Assembly: GCF_950295315.1 (NCBI RefSeq)
Contig: NC_080175.1
Span: 88,064,161 to 88,128,160, forward strand
Length of the DNA stretch: 64,000 bases
Reading direction: 5' to 3'
Source: Erinaceus europaeus
Taxonomy: Eukaryota > Chordata > Mammalia > Eulipotyphla > Erinaceidae
Position numbers and translations under genes: made by a program. The notes below the pieces were generated by a model. The model was not told the DNA's origin and searched no databases. It was given only the letters and a program-made list of their open reading frames with translations. Shown one piece after another: positions 21,761 to 32,384 of this stretch (position 1 is the stretch's first letter; each line of letters starts with the position of its first letter).

Positions 21761-21974
21761 TCCATCTCAATTTCTGTCTTATCCAATTAAAAAAATAAAA
21801 TAGCCTCCAGGAGCAGTGGAATCATAGTGCCAGCACCAAGCCCGAGTGATAACCCTGGAGGCAAAAAAAAAAAGAAAGTTGGTATGAAATGGAAGAAGAA
21901 ATCATTAATAGGAGAATGAAAAGAAAGTCTAGAGGAAGAAACAGAGGGATAGGAAAGGAGGCTTTTTTTTAAAC

Positions 21975-22243
21975 ATGTTATTGGGGGCTTAATGGTTTAC
22001 AGTTGTTGAGACATGTAGACAATCGGTCCTCTCTTCATGACAGACGTCTGCAAAATATTATCACAACTTGGGTCCATTTCCACCATCATGTCCTAGGTCA
22101 AAAAAAACCTCTTCTTCCCTCACTTTCCCCAGAGTCCTTTGATTTGATGCAATCCAACATACCCAGAACAACCTTTACTGTTTCTTTGTTGGTTTTTTTT
22201 TTCCTGTTCTGTCCTTGTCTTTTCATCTTCATCTTCATCTTTT
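21975..22243 (-). mobile_element. L1 3' end fragment, antisense
   Basis: TTATTGGGGGCTTAATGGTT, TACAGTTGTTGAGACATGT, then CAAAATATTATCACAACTTG and CACCATCATGTCCTAGGTC. The same order is found at 41.97 kb and 57.31 kb. It is the complement of the older L1 3' terminus seen in sense at 45.1-45.7 kb. Confidence 0.7.
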
Positions 22244-22400
22244 ATTAGGGGTTAAAAACTTACAGTACAGTTCTTGACACATGTGTAACATTTCTCTTTC
22301 TCATCTCACCATGATAGGTTCCTGCAAAACACTCTCACACCCAACTTAGGCAGTTTTCTACAGCAGTTACTTTTAGATGGGAAGACGCACAACTTTATTA
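22244..22400 (-). mobile_element. Second L1 3' end fragment, antisense, adjacent
   Basis: TTATTAGGGGTTAAAAACTT, ACAGTACAGTTCTTGACACA, CACCATGATAGGTTCCTGCA, CACTCTCACACCCAACTTAG. It repeats the 3' terminal pattern of the fragment just before it, so two separate L1 ends inserted side by side in the same orientation. Confidence 0.65.
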
Positions 22401-23983
22401 TAGGCAGAAATAGTTAAGCTGACTGGTATTTAAACTGTTAAGTAACAGAGCTCTTGGGCAAGGCTCTGTTGTAAGGCATATATAAAGTAACAAGAGAAAG
22501 GGACATAAAGAAAGGCCTCCCTAGTAAGGGAGAAGAGTCTATCACACAGTAGGACTGGACAATCATTCTTTTAAAGAAACAGGGAGGAAAACTCCTACCC
22601 TCCATGCCCCTACAGAAGTAGAAGGCATTTGCAGAGATCATTTGAAAGGGATAACAAAAGATTTTACACCTCCTGCAGCAACGGAATAGGAATGAAAAAT
22701 GTTTTCTGTGCAAAGTAACTCAGAACAGAAATAGAAAAGAGAAGGGAGACTTACAGTTGGTGATCTTTAATCTCCAGAATCTTTTACTTTCAAGAATGAA
22801 CTTTGAGCAACTTCACTCACCGAAACATTGAGTGTTCTTGCCTATTTAACATATTGGCATATTCACCTGATCAATCTACATATCCACTGTGCAAAGTGGA
22901 AAATCCCAGTCAGGGAACCATGAGTAAGGAAACACAAGAGTATAGCCAATAGGGACCTTTCTTATATTACCCATTAGTTACAGCCTATTTTTGGCTACAG
23001 ACATGCTACAATGTCAATAAAGTAGAATTATGTGTGAAAGCCAGCCCATACTGTGGGTTTACTAGAAACAGAAGGAATTTCACAGTTGTGTTAGTTTTTC
23101 TTACCTTATTTATCCAAAAGTAAAAGAGAATTTTCAAATGTTTTGTATAAAAGAAGTATCTGAACTACATGAAAGAGTTTAAAGGATTTTTACTGAACAT
23201 CTTTCCATCCCAATGAATTGTACTGGTTAATTATAACAATTAAACATGCCAATAGTTTTTAGGGCCTTTAGCTAATTTTTTTCTCCCTAGTCTTTGAATC
23301 AACTGTCTAGAATTTTAATAAGTAGCTTGCTCATTTTCAAATGTCATTCTGAAATCATTTTTTTGTTGTTGTTGTTCACATGTACTTCCAGTTTAAATTC
23401 CAGTGCTGTTATTCAAGATTTTTTTGTTGCTGTTTTTTTTTTTTTTAAAAAAAAGAAATAAAAGTATGTACTATCTGGGACTAGCAAAGTACTTCAGAAC
23501 CACAAAAGAAAGTACACAGAGTACTTATGGATAGAACACGGATATATATGGCAACCAAACTTTTCTACTTTTTGCATAACTTGTAAATTAGAGTTGCAGA
23601 CAACTAGTCAGTAAAATTAAAGTAATGGGATTAAATAGCCAGAAGAATGACTTGTTCATTCTGAGTCATGGTAAGAGATGATGGTTAATATTATGTATTC
23701 CACAACCTAAGGTTGCTTAAGAACAATAAATGGATGCTTTCAAGAAAACACTTGAAAGCAAAAAAAAAAAAAAAAATTGGAGGGCTGTGGAAAACTTACT
23801 GTTTGAAAAATAGACTAGACACGTGTAGCCAAAGAAATGTCCTAAAGAGGTCAGATACTGGACTCTTTACACATGACGTACTGAAAGTGATTCCCAGCAC
23901 CTCTCTCCTTCCCTAGCAACCAAATAAATAGACATTTTAAAAGTTCATTTTTCAAAATAATAATGGGAGGTAAAAGAATAATG
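22400..23983. other. Unique DNA
   Basis: No exon or repeat recognised. A 91-codon minus-strand frame at 22438-22713 has no family resemblance. Short T/A runs lie at 23.43 kb and 23.76 kb. Confidence 0.5.
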
Positions 23984-23984
23984 A

Positions 23985-24165
23985 GGCTGGGGAAACAGCA
24001 TAGTAGCTATGCAAAAGAGTTTCATGTGTGACGCATCAAAAATCCCAGGTTCAAACCCCAGCACCACCATAAGTCAGGGCTAAGCAGTGCTTTAGTTTCC
24101 CTCTCTCTGTATCTTTCTCTCTACATCTCTTTCACTAAAATAAAGCAAATAAAACATATGTTTAA
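23985..24165 (+). mobile_element. Type C SINE
   Basis: GAGGCTGGGGAAACAGCATA, GTAGCTATGCAAAAGAGTTT, CCAGGTTCAAACCCCAGCAC, CATAAGTCAGGGCTAAGCAG, CT-rich region and AAATAAAGCAAATAAAAC. Confidence 0.9.
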
Positions 24166-25535
24166 AAAATAATAAGTAAAAAGAATATGTAAATGTGATA
24201 ACCAGAAACATTGGGGAACCAACATTTGTAAACACACACAAATGAAAATGAATATATTCAATCAAGTGTCCTTGCTAGACAGTATAAGCCCAGAAGAGGA
24301 CACTTTGTGTGTGGATTTTCTGGAGGCGACTTTGTAGCTAATTAACATGTGTATCTGACTCCTGACCACTTGGGCCACTTTTAATTTTCACACCAATATG
24401 ATATACTTGGAATTTACTTGGAATTTCCTCACAAACAAGTTAAACACATTCACAAAAATACAGTTGGTCTTAAATTGCTGTCATAAAACTTCAAGATATC
24501 ATTCTTGGCCTTCTTCTTCTATCTCACTTCTTTCATAGATAGATAGGTATAATATATTAATTAGACATTTCTACCTTAACATTTGATTTGGAAATTCTGT
24601 TGCTAAACATAACCCCCCACTGTGAAGGAAAGTGGATATGTTCAGAACAAAAGGACCAGCAGAGATAGTCTGTTAACATTTTTGAGAACTGAGTAGAGAA
24701 AGGATATATTGCCTATCTTGGATATATTTCAGCAGACATAACGACTTTATTCAGGGTGTTGAAAAATTTTTACATTGGCATTTAGTTATATCTGTCTTCT
24801 AGGATTTGAAAGTAAACAGTATAAACACAAAGGAACTACCTAAAAATAAACTTAAAATTCCCATTCAATGAGCATCTTGGGAGTAAAATTTAATCAGGGA
24901 AGTGTGAAATGTAATGTGTGGTTAGGGAATAAAACCACCTTTTAATTACTGTTGATGGGGCTGGAGAATATAGTGCTAAAAACTAGTTAATTTCACAACT
25001 TTTTGAAAAATCAACATAACTTTGTCACCTCAAAAAAGCAAATAAGATAGCACATAAGAATCAAATATTTTACACTTTCAAGTTGGCATAAACAAAAGCT
25101 AAACCAAAATATATAATCTATCAGGTACCTTTCTCTATCTGTATATTTAAGCAAAGAAGGCAGGCTTATTTTACTTTTCAAGTCTAAAACTGAGGTACAT
25201 GAAAAAAAATAATATGGAGTGAGAACTTATCCTGAAAAAAAAATCTCCCAGTATAAAAGATGAAATTAAGTTAAGGCTTATTAAGAAAATAAATGTTCTT
25301 TTCTCACAATTGCAATGACAAGGTCAATGTGGAGTCTCTCCATAACAGAACTGTAAGGAAGGTCAGTGAAGTCCCAGTTCACATAGTTAGTCTATTTCAT
25401 TCTTTCTATCATGGTAGGTCATGCAGGAATATGAATATAGCATGTGAACAGTGAAATCATTTGAAAGAATTAACCTAAAAGTCAAAGGGTGATATCACAC
25501 ATAGTTAACTTGGCAAAAGCTACTGAATATGATTT
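24166..25535. other. Unique DNA with a possible SINE head scrap
   Basis: GATGGGGCTGGAGAATATAG at about 24955 may be the first bases of a truncated type C SINE. Otherwise nothing is recognised. Confidence 0.45.
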
Positions 25536-25731
25536 TTTTAAAGATTTTATTTTTATTTTTTCCCCTTTTGTTGCCCTTGTTGTCTGTTGTTGTTATTATT
25601 GCTATCATCGTTGTTGGATAGGACAGAGAGAAATCGAGAGAGGAAGGGAAGATAGAGAGGAGGAGAGAAAGATAGACACCAACAGACCTGCTGAATTCAC
25701 CACCTGTGAAGCGAACCCCCTTCAGGTGGGA
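25536..25731 (-). mobile_element. Type A SINE, antisense, 5'-truncated
   Basis: CCCCTTTTGTTGCCCTTGTT, GTTGGATAGGACAGAGAGAA, ACAGACCTGCTGAATTCACC, CTTCAGGTGGG, then the head is missing. Confidence 0.88.
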
Positions 25732-25840
25732 AGTTCTCCGCTGTTGCTAGTACCTAATACTTCCTTGTCCCTACATCATGCCTACATCTCTGTAAGGTTT
25801 TATGATCTCTTCATGAAATTGTACTCAAGTTAAATTTATA

Positions 25841-25912
25841 TTTGGGGTAGGGTGGTAGTGCACACAGTTAAGCACAACCATTATCATGTGCAAGAACCTG
25901 AGTTCAACCCCT
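25841..25912 (+). mobile_element. Type A/B SINE head fragment
   Basis: GGGGTAGGGTGGTAGTGCAC and AGAACCTGAGTTCAACCCCT are a SINE head and B box cut off where the next SINE begins. Confidence 0.7.
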
Positions 25913-26094
25913 CAGTGGCACACCTGGTTGAGTGCACGTTACCATGCTCAGGGACTGGGGTTCAAGCCCCACTCCTCACCTGCAGGGTGGGATGAAGGGA
26001 GTTTCACAAGAGCTGAAGGAGTGTTGCAGGTGTCTCTTTCCCTCCCTATTTCTATATCTCTCTATCTCTATCTCCCTATTCCATCTCAATTTCT

Positions 26095-26427
26095 TTTTTT
26101 TTTTCCCCTCCAGAGTTATGGCTGGGACTCGGTGCCTGCACCACGAATCTACTGCTCTTAGAAGTCATTTCCCCCAATTTTTGTTGCCCTTTTGTTAATG
26201 TTATTAGACAGGACAGAGAGAAATTGAGAGAGAAGGGGAAGATGGGGGGATGGGGGGAGACAGACACTGGCAGTCCTGCTTCTACCCCGCAGGTGGTGGG
26301 GGTGAAGCGGATCCACCCTGCAGGTGGTGGGGGTGGTGGGGGTGGTGGGGCTTGAACCCAGATGCTTGTGAGGTCCTTGCGCTTCGTGCCATGATCACTT
26401 AACTTGCTGTGCTACCACTAGCCCCAA
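26095..26427 (-). mobile_element. Extended type A SINE, antisense, first of two at one site
   Basis: CCCCTCCAGAGTTATGGCTG extension, TTTTTGTTGCCCTTTTGTTA, AGACAGGACAGAGAGAAATT, CCGCAGGTGG repeats, ACCCAGATGCTTGTGAGGTC and head complement TGTGCTACCACTAGCCCC. Flanked by CTCAATTTCT on both sides (26085-26094, 26428-26437). Confidence 0.88.
26283..26349 (+). repeat. G-rich minisatellite in SINE, G-quadruplex-prone
   Basis: The SINE word GCAGGTGGTGGGGGTGAAGC is partly duplicated and followed by several GGTGGTGGG units, giving three or more close runs of four or five G. The tract has the spacing expected of a G-quadruplex; formation is inferred. Confidence 0.75.
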
Positions 26428-26437
26428 CTCAATTTCT

Positions 26438-26740
26438 ATTTATTTGCCTCCAGGATTATCACTGGGGTTTGGTGACAGCACTATGAGTCTACTGCTCCTG
26501 GTAGCCATTTTATTTATGTATTTATTTATTTATTTTATTTATTTTTTTTCTTGGATAAGACAGAAAGAAATTGAGAGAGGAGGGAAAGATGGAGATGGCA
26601 AGAGAAAGACAGACACAAGCAGACTTGCTTCACTGCTTGTGAAGTGACATCCCTGCAGGTGGGAGCCACAGACTGGAACCCAGATCACTGCACTTCATAC
26701 TGTGTGCCTAACCGGGTGTACCACCAGCCGCCCCACCCCC
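26438..26740 (-). mobile_element. Extended SINE, antisense, second of two at one site
   Basis: TTGCCTCCAGGATTATCACT, CTTGGATAAGACAGAAAGAA, GCAGACTTGCTTCACTGCTT, CCCTGCAGGTGGGAGCCACA and head complement GGTGTACCACCAGCCGCCCC. Left flank CTCAATTTCT (26428-26437), right flank CAATTTCT (26741-26748). Confidence 0.85.
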
Positions 26741-26774
26741 CAATTTCTTTATGCCTTATCAAATAAATTTTGTT

Positions 26775-27582
26775 TTACATTGTTACTATACAATAGGTTT
26801 TCTAATGTAAGTCAGATTGATAAATAAGACAAGAATAAATTTAGAGTAGGGATTTTAAGGAATGACAAAATGAATTCAGAAAATAGAAACTAAGCAATAA
26901 GCATGGATTAAAGGTCAAGTTGAAAGAAAATTGTGAGCTGTCAATGAGTTCTCTTCCTCTGACACTAGATGAAAAAAGAGAGAACTCTGAATAAAACAGA
27001 GGGTCACAGAAAGTCAAGGAATATAATTTCTTAAAGCTTTGATATGTTCTGTTAAGTAAATGGCACGGCCATTTCTTACAAATTGAATGAACAGATGATA
27101 GGTACAGAATTTAAACAAAATGAGAATGATTTTGATTAGTAGTGATAAAAGGAGTCAATTATTGACAATGACAAAGATTTTTAATCCGTTGAAGTTGGAA
27201 TTTATCCATGAGTAACTATGATGGCTCATATGGCCCTTGCCGTATTTCTAGTGATGTTAGAATACATCTGTTGAGACTTGAAACAACATAGAGGCCCAGT
27301 GGGAGAGCTAGGGGACAGTAAAACAAAACAAGTGTTTAACACAGGAGGAAGTAGCTAATATTCTAAGTGTTCTAAGAGATAAAAAAAAAAAGGGGGGGTA
27401 GCAGTGATATTAAAGAAGAGAGAAGTAGCCAGAAAGTGTATCTCAGAGCTTAAGATACTAAAAGGTAATACAGTTTAGGGGATCACTATGTCCTCAGACA
27501 GAAAGAGTAGTTTACTAACGTGGACTGGGGAAGAGAAAAATGAGAACAAAAAACATTTGTAAAAGCTAAGAATGTAAGGTCT
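26775..27582. other. Unique DNA
   Basis: Nothing recognised apart from an A-then-G homopolymer near 27381-27400. Confidence 0.5.
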
Positions 27583-27727
27583 GACGATAACTCACCTTGT
27601 AGGATACATATGGCCAGGATTCGCATCCTGGCCCAACCTGTGACTACTAATCTACGAAGAGAAACACTGATGCAGTAGTGTCTCTCCACACTCTCAGAAT
27701 CGAAATTTAAAAAAAAAAAAAAAAAAG
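27583..27727 (+). mobile_element. Type E SINE
   Basis: GATAACTCACCTTGTAGGAT head, AACACTGATGCAGTAGTGTC core, CTCTCCACACTCTCAGAATC and a 17-base A tail. Short, about 145 bp. Confidence 0.72.
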
Positions 27728-27744
27728 TTTTAGACTCAGTCTGG

Positions 27745-27942
27745 GACCAGGGGTTCGGGCGGTGGTGCATGCAGTTAAACTTACATATTACCAAGCGCAA
27801 GGACACGGGTTTGAGCCCCTGCTCCCCACCTGCAGGGATTATACATTACAAGCGGTGAAGCAGATCTGCAGGTGTCTATTTCTCTCTATCTCTCCACCCC
27901 TCTCAATTTCTCTCTGTCCTATCCTATAAAAAATTTTAATAG
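27745..27942 (+). mobile_element. Type A/B SINE
   Basis: GGGTTCGGGCGGTGGTGCAT, GGACACGGGTTTGAGCCCCT, CTCCCCACCTGCAGGGATTA, GAAGCAGATCTGCAGGTGTC, CTGTCCTATCCTATAAAAAA. It starts a few bases after the preceding SINE's tail. Confidence 0.9.
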
Positions 27943-27993
27943 TTAGAATTGATCATTATGATCTAATGTCTTCGAATAAGAAAGTATGTCCTA

Positions 27994-28197
27994 GTGGTCT
28001 GTGAGGTGGCGCAGTGGATAAAGCATTGGACTCTTAAGCATGAGGACTCAAGTTCTATCCCTGGCATGGTACCACATGTACCAGAGTGATGTCTGGTCCG
28101 TGTTCTCTCTCTCTCTCTCTTCTCTCTCTCTCCCTCTCTCTCTCTTCTCTCTCTCTCCTTTTTATATCTCTCATTAATAAATAAATAAAATCTAAAA
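27994..28197 (+). mobile_element. Type D SINE
   Basis: GTGAGGTGGCGCAGTGGATA, AAGCATTGGACTCTTAAGCA, GTACCAGAGTGATGTCTGGT, a long (CT)n stretch and ATTAATAAATAAATAAAATC. This is the cleanest type D copy here; AAAGTATGT before and AAAGTAAGT after may be its TSD. Confidence 0.9.
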
Positions 28198-28199
28198 AT

Positions 28200-28588
28200 A
28201 AAGTAAGTGCTATAAAAATACTGAAGTATTTAAAATACTACATTGTAGTTGCACTTTGTAATTACGTTTAAACATGCAACTACAAAGCCATCACATATTC
28301 TAGGGATCATGTATAACTATTCTGAATGTTTTTTAAGTTCATATGACAAATGTGTGAGGGCACTGCTGAAAATCTTGGTGCAAGACTTAGTGACAAGAGA
28401 ATCAATTATTTATTTATTTATTTATTTATTTCTGATTTCAAGAGTTGTTATCAACCTAAGGGGAAGTGGAATGCTTTGTTGTTACATATGTGAATTTACC
28501 AACTTCTTGTATATTGACAAGTATCACCAGATTTCTACTCTGTTTCTTGAATATACTAAAATACATTTGCTTTTATGTTCATTAAAAG
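28200..28588. other. Unique DNA with a (TTTA)n run
   Basis: A (TTTA)n run of seven or so units lies at about 28404-28432. Nothing else is recognised. Confidence 0.5.
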
Positions 28589-28600
28589 AAGGAGTCTGAA

Positions 28601-28885
28601 GGAGTCGGGCGGTAGCACAGCGGGTTAAGCGCATGCGGCCCAAAGCACAAGGACCAGCATAAGGATCTGGGTTCGAGCCCCAGGCTCCTCACCTGCAGGG
28701 GAGTTGCTTCACAGGTAGTGAAGCAGGTCTGCAGGTGTGTCTATCTTTCTCTCCCCATCTCTATCTTCCCCTCCTCTCTCCATTTCTCTCTGTCCTATCC
28801 AACAACGACGACATCAATAATAACTACAACAATAAAACAACAAGGACAACAAAAGGGAATGAATAAATATTAAAAAAATTTTAAA
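28601..28885 (+). mobile_element. Type A SINE with perfect TSD
   Basis: GGAGTCGGGCGGTAGCACAG, GGGTTCGAGCCCCAGGCTCC, core, TATCCAACAACGACGACATC, AACAACAAGGACAACAAAAG and A-rich tail. TSD AAGGAGTCTGAA, 12 bp, at 28589-28600 and 28886-28897. Confidence 0.97.
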
Positions 28886-28897
28886 AAGGAGTCTGAA

Positions 28898-29240
28898 GAA
28901 AGTTCTTTAATAGATTCTGAAATCAGATAAACATGAATGAAAACTAACGACTACTAATATGACTTTAAATTACACACATTTTCTGTTACTCATTTTCCTA
29001 GTAGAAAAGTGAAAGCTAACAATTCCAACATTATACTTTTTAAATTAAATAAGGTAAACTAATTTAGGTTTTCTACACACCTGACACCTATTATGTACTT
29101 ATCATTTATGATTGACTTCATTTTGAGAGAGGTGACTTAGGGAGAAAAGTCACAGTTACATTGCTGGTTCAACGTTGAGTACAGAACTACTGAAATTCTA
29201 AGGAACTAAATTTAAATCTTGTCTCTGTCATGTCATTTAT
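28898..29240. other. Unique DNA
   Basis: Nothing recognised. Confidence 0.5.
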
Positions 29241-29242
29241 AT

Positions 29243-29340
29243 AGTTACTGCAGCATGGTTAAGATGTCTGAGGAGACTAGAAGTGGACCTACCCTATGAC
29301 CCTGCAATTCCTCTCCTGGGGATCTGAATTCTTCAGATGA
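29243..29340 (+). mobile_element. L1 3' region scrap
   Basis: GACCTACCCTATGACCCTGC and CCTCTCCTGGGGATCTGAAT align with the segment near 45150-45190 and with the general mammalian L1 motif around the end of ORF2. Too short to assign a subfamily. Confidence 0.6.
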
Positions 29341-29767
29341 TTAAATCAAATCTGTTTGTATATAACACACACAGTATTTTTTTTACATGCTAGGAAGACA
29401 AAGTCTATTTGGTCTTTTTTATCTGCCTCCTTAAAAAATAGCATTATTTTGAAAGTGCAGTAACAAGTACCATTTTAAAAAAGAGCATTCCATATGCTTA
29501 CTGAAAAATAGAAACTTTAAAAACTACAGAGAACTAACTTTATTACAGATATTTATATTAGAGGTAAGACTGATTTAGGAAGGTATGCCAGCATACCTGA
29601 ATCCAATACTTTTTGCTACACTCATACTTTGTAACCAAAACCAGTATTATTAGCTTAATTGTTCTCGTGTGTAAAAAAATATTACCTCAAAAGCTTGATG
29701 GAAGATATTTTATGTAAAACTCTGTATAAAATGTACAGTTAAGGTAAATTATCTGAAAATGTGGGAC
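29341..29767. other. Unique DNA
   Basis: AT-rich, nothing recognised. Confidence 0.5.
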
Positions 29768-30074
29768 TTTTTTATTTACTTATTTATTTATTTTTGCCTC
29801 CACGTTTATTGCTGGGGCTTGGTGCCAGCACTATGAATTCACTGCTCCTGGCAACCATCCCTCTGCCCCCCCCTTTTAAAAACTTATTGGATAGGACAGA
29901 GAGAAATTGAGAGAAGAGAGGGAGATGAGAAAAAGAGAGAGAGACATCTGCAGACATGCTTCACCACTTGTGAAGTTGTCACTCATACAGGTGGGGAGCC
30001 TTTGGCTCTGACACGGATCCTTGCACTTAATGCTGTGTGAACTTAACATGGTGTATGTACCACCACCTGACCCC
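29768..30074 (-). mobile_element. Extended SINE, antisense
   Basis: TTGCCTCCACGTTTATTGCT, TTATTGGATAGGACAGAGAG, CATCTGCAGACATGCTTCAC, ACAGGTGGGGAGCCTTTGGC and TGTACCACCACCTGACCCCC. TGGGACTTTTTTATT before and TGGACTACTTTATT after look like a mutated TSD. Confidence 0.88.
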
Positions 30075-30242
30075 CTGGACTACTTTATTATGAACACATC
30101 ATAATTTTCAAAATCAGATAGTCTTGTAAAAATATATGTGCTCAGTTTAAGCTTATATTTTTAAATGTATTATGTAATTTAAAAGTATACATCAAGCATG
30201 TGATGATCGAAAAAAAATAGTGTATTTTTAACAAAAAGTTTT

Positions 30243-30528
30243 TTTTTAACTTATTTTATTTATTTATTCCCTTTTGTTGCCCTTGTTTTTATTGTTGTAG
30301 TTATTATTGTTGTTGTTGTTGTTGTTGTTGGATAGGACAGAGAGAAATGGAGAGAGGGAGGGGAAGACAGAGAGGAGGAGAGAAAGATAGACACCTGCAG
30401 ACCTGCTTCACCGCCTGTGAAGCGACTCCCCTGCAGGTGGGGAGCCGGGGTTCGAACCAGGATCCTTATGCCGGTCCTTGTGCTTTGCGCCACCTGCGCT
30501 TAGCCCGCTGCACTACAGCCCGACTCCC
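30243..30528 (-). mobile_element. Type A SINE, antisense, with perfect TSD
   Basis: CCTTTTGTTGCCCTTGTTTT, a (TTG)n run, GGATAGGACAGAGAGAAATG, CACCGCCTGTGAAGCGACTC, head complement CACTACAGCCCGACTCCC. TSD TAACAAAAAGTTTT, 14 bp, at 30229-30242 and 30529-30542. Confidence 0.97.
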
Positions 30529-30597
30529 TAACAAAAAGTTTTATCTCAATGAAACTTCTCAGTTACTTCATGAATTTATCAAAAGAAGTTTTTAGTG

Positions 30598-30875
30598 TCA
30601 GGGAAATAATTTCAGTAATAGAGCCCAAGACTTGAATGCCTGAAGCCCCAGAGACTCAGGTTAAAGCATTTGCAACATCACGTGTAAGAACAAAATGGTG
30701 TTCTGGTCTCTATTTTTCTGTATCTGTATCTCTATCTGTATCTCTGTATCTCTCTCTCTCTCCCTCTCCCTTTCCCCCTCCCCTCCCCCTCTCCCTCTCT
30801 CTCCTCTCTCTCCCTCTCTCCTCTCCTCTCCTCTCTCTCTCCTCTCTTTCTCCCTTCCTCTCTCATATATTAAAA
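30598..30875 (+). mobile_element. Type C-related SINE with expanded CT tract
   Basis: A degraded head (GGGAAATAATTTCAGTAATA, TGAATGCCTGAAGCCCCAGA) leads to GTTCTGGTCTCTATTTTTCT, then about 150 bases of nearly pure pyrimidine (CT, CTCC, CTCT mixes) ending TCATATATTAAAATAATTAG. The tract makes long Ser/Leu/Pro and Arg/Glu spurious frames. Confidence 0.7.
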
Positions 30876-31980
30876 TAATTAGTTTTTTTTTAATGGGAAT
30901 TTTATAAAGAGATGACACTAGTATCTCAAAGCATCATACCACTACAAATCAAAAGTATTAAGTAAGAATGTATGCTCTAAGGGTAATATAGCCTGTAAAA
31001 AAGTTGATGCCTAAATCACATTAGTCTTTTATTGTCGTTAATTGGGTAGAAACAGTACATAAAATTGTTGCTTACAAGGAGTTTATTACAGGGTGTCCAC
31101 ACCAATATCTGCACAATAAAGCCAAATGTCACCATTTTCAACACAGCAGATTAACACAGAACATGCAGTTGTATTCATATCCTGCTCTCAACCCCTCCAA
31201 AAAAGTGCTTTCTAAAATGTGTTGTCAGCTCTGACAATAAGGAACTTGTTACTCATTGCCACCAGACAACTTCTCTATTCAATTAAGAATATTTTCAAGA
31301 ACTGTTACAATTTTTGGGTTCATATAGCAGATATGCTTCACTGATGTGTTATGTTTTCAATTTCTCTAACAATTCCATTTACTATAATAAATCATTAGTT
31401 TGGGAAGTACATACACGAATGAAAACTATTCGAATTTACAGAGGATGCAAAATTACTTAGGGGATTAATTTCAAAGATTCATAAAAATCCAAGTTAAATC
31501 ATGAATAAAGTAGTTGGAAGACATTTACTCAGTTTTATTGAAAATACTTCTAAGTCAAATTGAAAACTGTAATTTATTAAATATAAATATATTTATAATA
31601 CTTGAACTTTTCAAAGAAAATAGGCTTCGCTGCATATTTCATGTAGTGTCTGGTTTACAACTACATTTTAAGCAAATGAACAATTATTTGTCTACACAAA
31701 TGAAAAGAACTTCACTTTCACCTCATACAGTGAATATTGGTGCAAAATATAAAATCTTTTTCCTGGGAGGGCATCAATAAATATTCAAAGTAAATATTAC
31801 AGATGAAAATTTACTCAAGAATAATATAAAATTTTGGAAGAATATATTTAAAATTTTAATATTTATGTCTCAGAAGTTGACAAGATGAGTTAATTTGTCA
31901 TTTATTGAAAGTTTTGTCATTCAGGAAACTGGCCATAAAATCCTTCAGCTTTACCTATAAATAACATGTTGCTGGCAAAA
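30876..31980. other. Unique DNA
   Basis: An 88-codon open frame at 31514-31780 has no family resemblance. No repeat recognised. Confidence 0.45.
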
Positions 31981-31984
31981 AGCC

Positions 31985-32145
31985 TCACTAAAAATCGGGG
32001 AGCAGACATGGATAAGCTCTTCATCAAAGAGGAGATCCAGGTGGTAAATAGACTTGTGAAAAAATGCTCAAAGAGACTGATTATCAAATAAATGCAAATA
32101 ATGATAACAATGAGATAAAGTTTACATCTGTATTATATATCTATA
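31985..32145 (+). mobile_element. L1 ORF2 3' terminal remnant
   Basis: AAGCTCTTCATCAAAGAGGA, ACTTGTGAAAAAATGCTCAA and ATTATCAAATAAATGCAAAT match the well-known mammalian L1 stretch near the end of ORF2 encoding a lysine-rich tail segment. Stops and indels show it is non-functional. It may belong with the L1 3' end that starts about 240 bases downstream. Confidence 0.7.
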
Positions 32146-32384
32146 GGTACGATTCTCAATTCATTGCAGTATGACTAATAAATTAGCTATTCTAGTTAGT
32201 GAAGATATTTTAATTATGTAGAAATAATGAAATGGTGAAAGTCCAACTATAAAATATTAAAACTTACCAAGTAAATCCATTAATGATGGAACAATTAACA
32301 AAATGAAAATAAAAATAGGTTAAAAAAAAGACTACGGAGTACTCAGACATGTACATTATTCAGGAGGGACTGTCCCTAATTTTA

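Larger units (their letters stand above)
20781..21877 (+). mobile_element. Type A SINE, host of an LTR and another SINE
   Basis: Head GGGGGTCGGGCAGT at the left, middle from about 21303 (AGGTTAGAATTCCTGGCTCC, CACCTCACAAGCTGCGAAGC), end from 21775 (GTCTTATCCAATTAAAAAAA, GCCTCCAGGAGCAGTGGAAT). The whole composite is flanked by GTTTGGTATGA (20770-20780) and GTTGGTATGA (21878-21887), which identifies one original insertion later split twice. Confidence 0.85.
25913..26773 (+). mobile_element. Type B SINE interrupted by two antisense SINEs
   Basis: Left part: AGTGGCACACCTGGTTGAGT, CACCTGCAGGGTGGGATGAA, GTTGCAGGTGTCTCTTTCCC up to CTCAATTTCT (26085-26094). Right part resumes at 26741 with CAATTTCTTTATGCCTTATC and AAATAAATTTTG. 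Two minus-strand SINEs fill the gap. Confidence 0.85.

Noticed and set aside
30636..30918. Ser/Leu-rich and Arg/Glu-rich frames
   Set aside because: Product of the expanded CT tract of a SINE.
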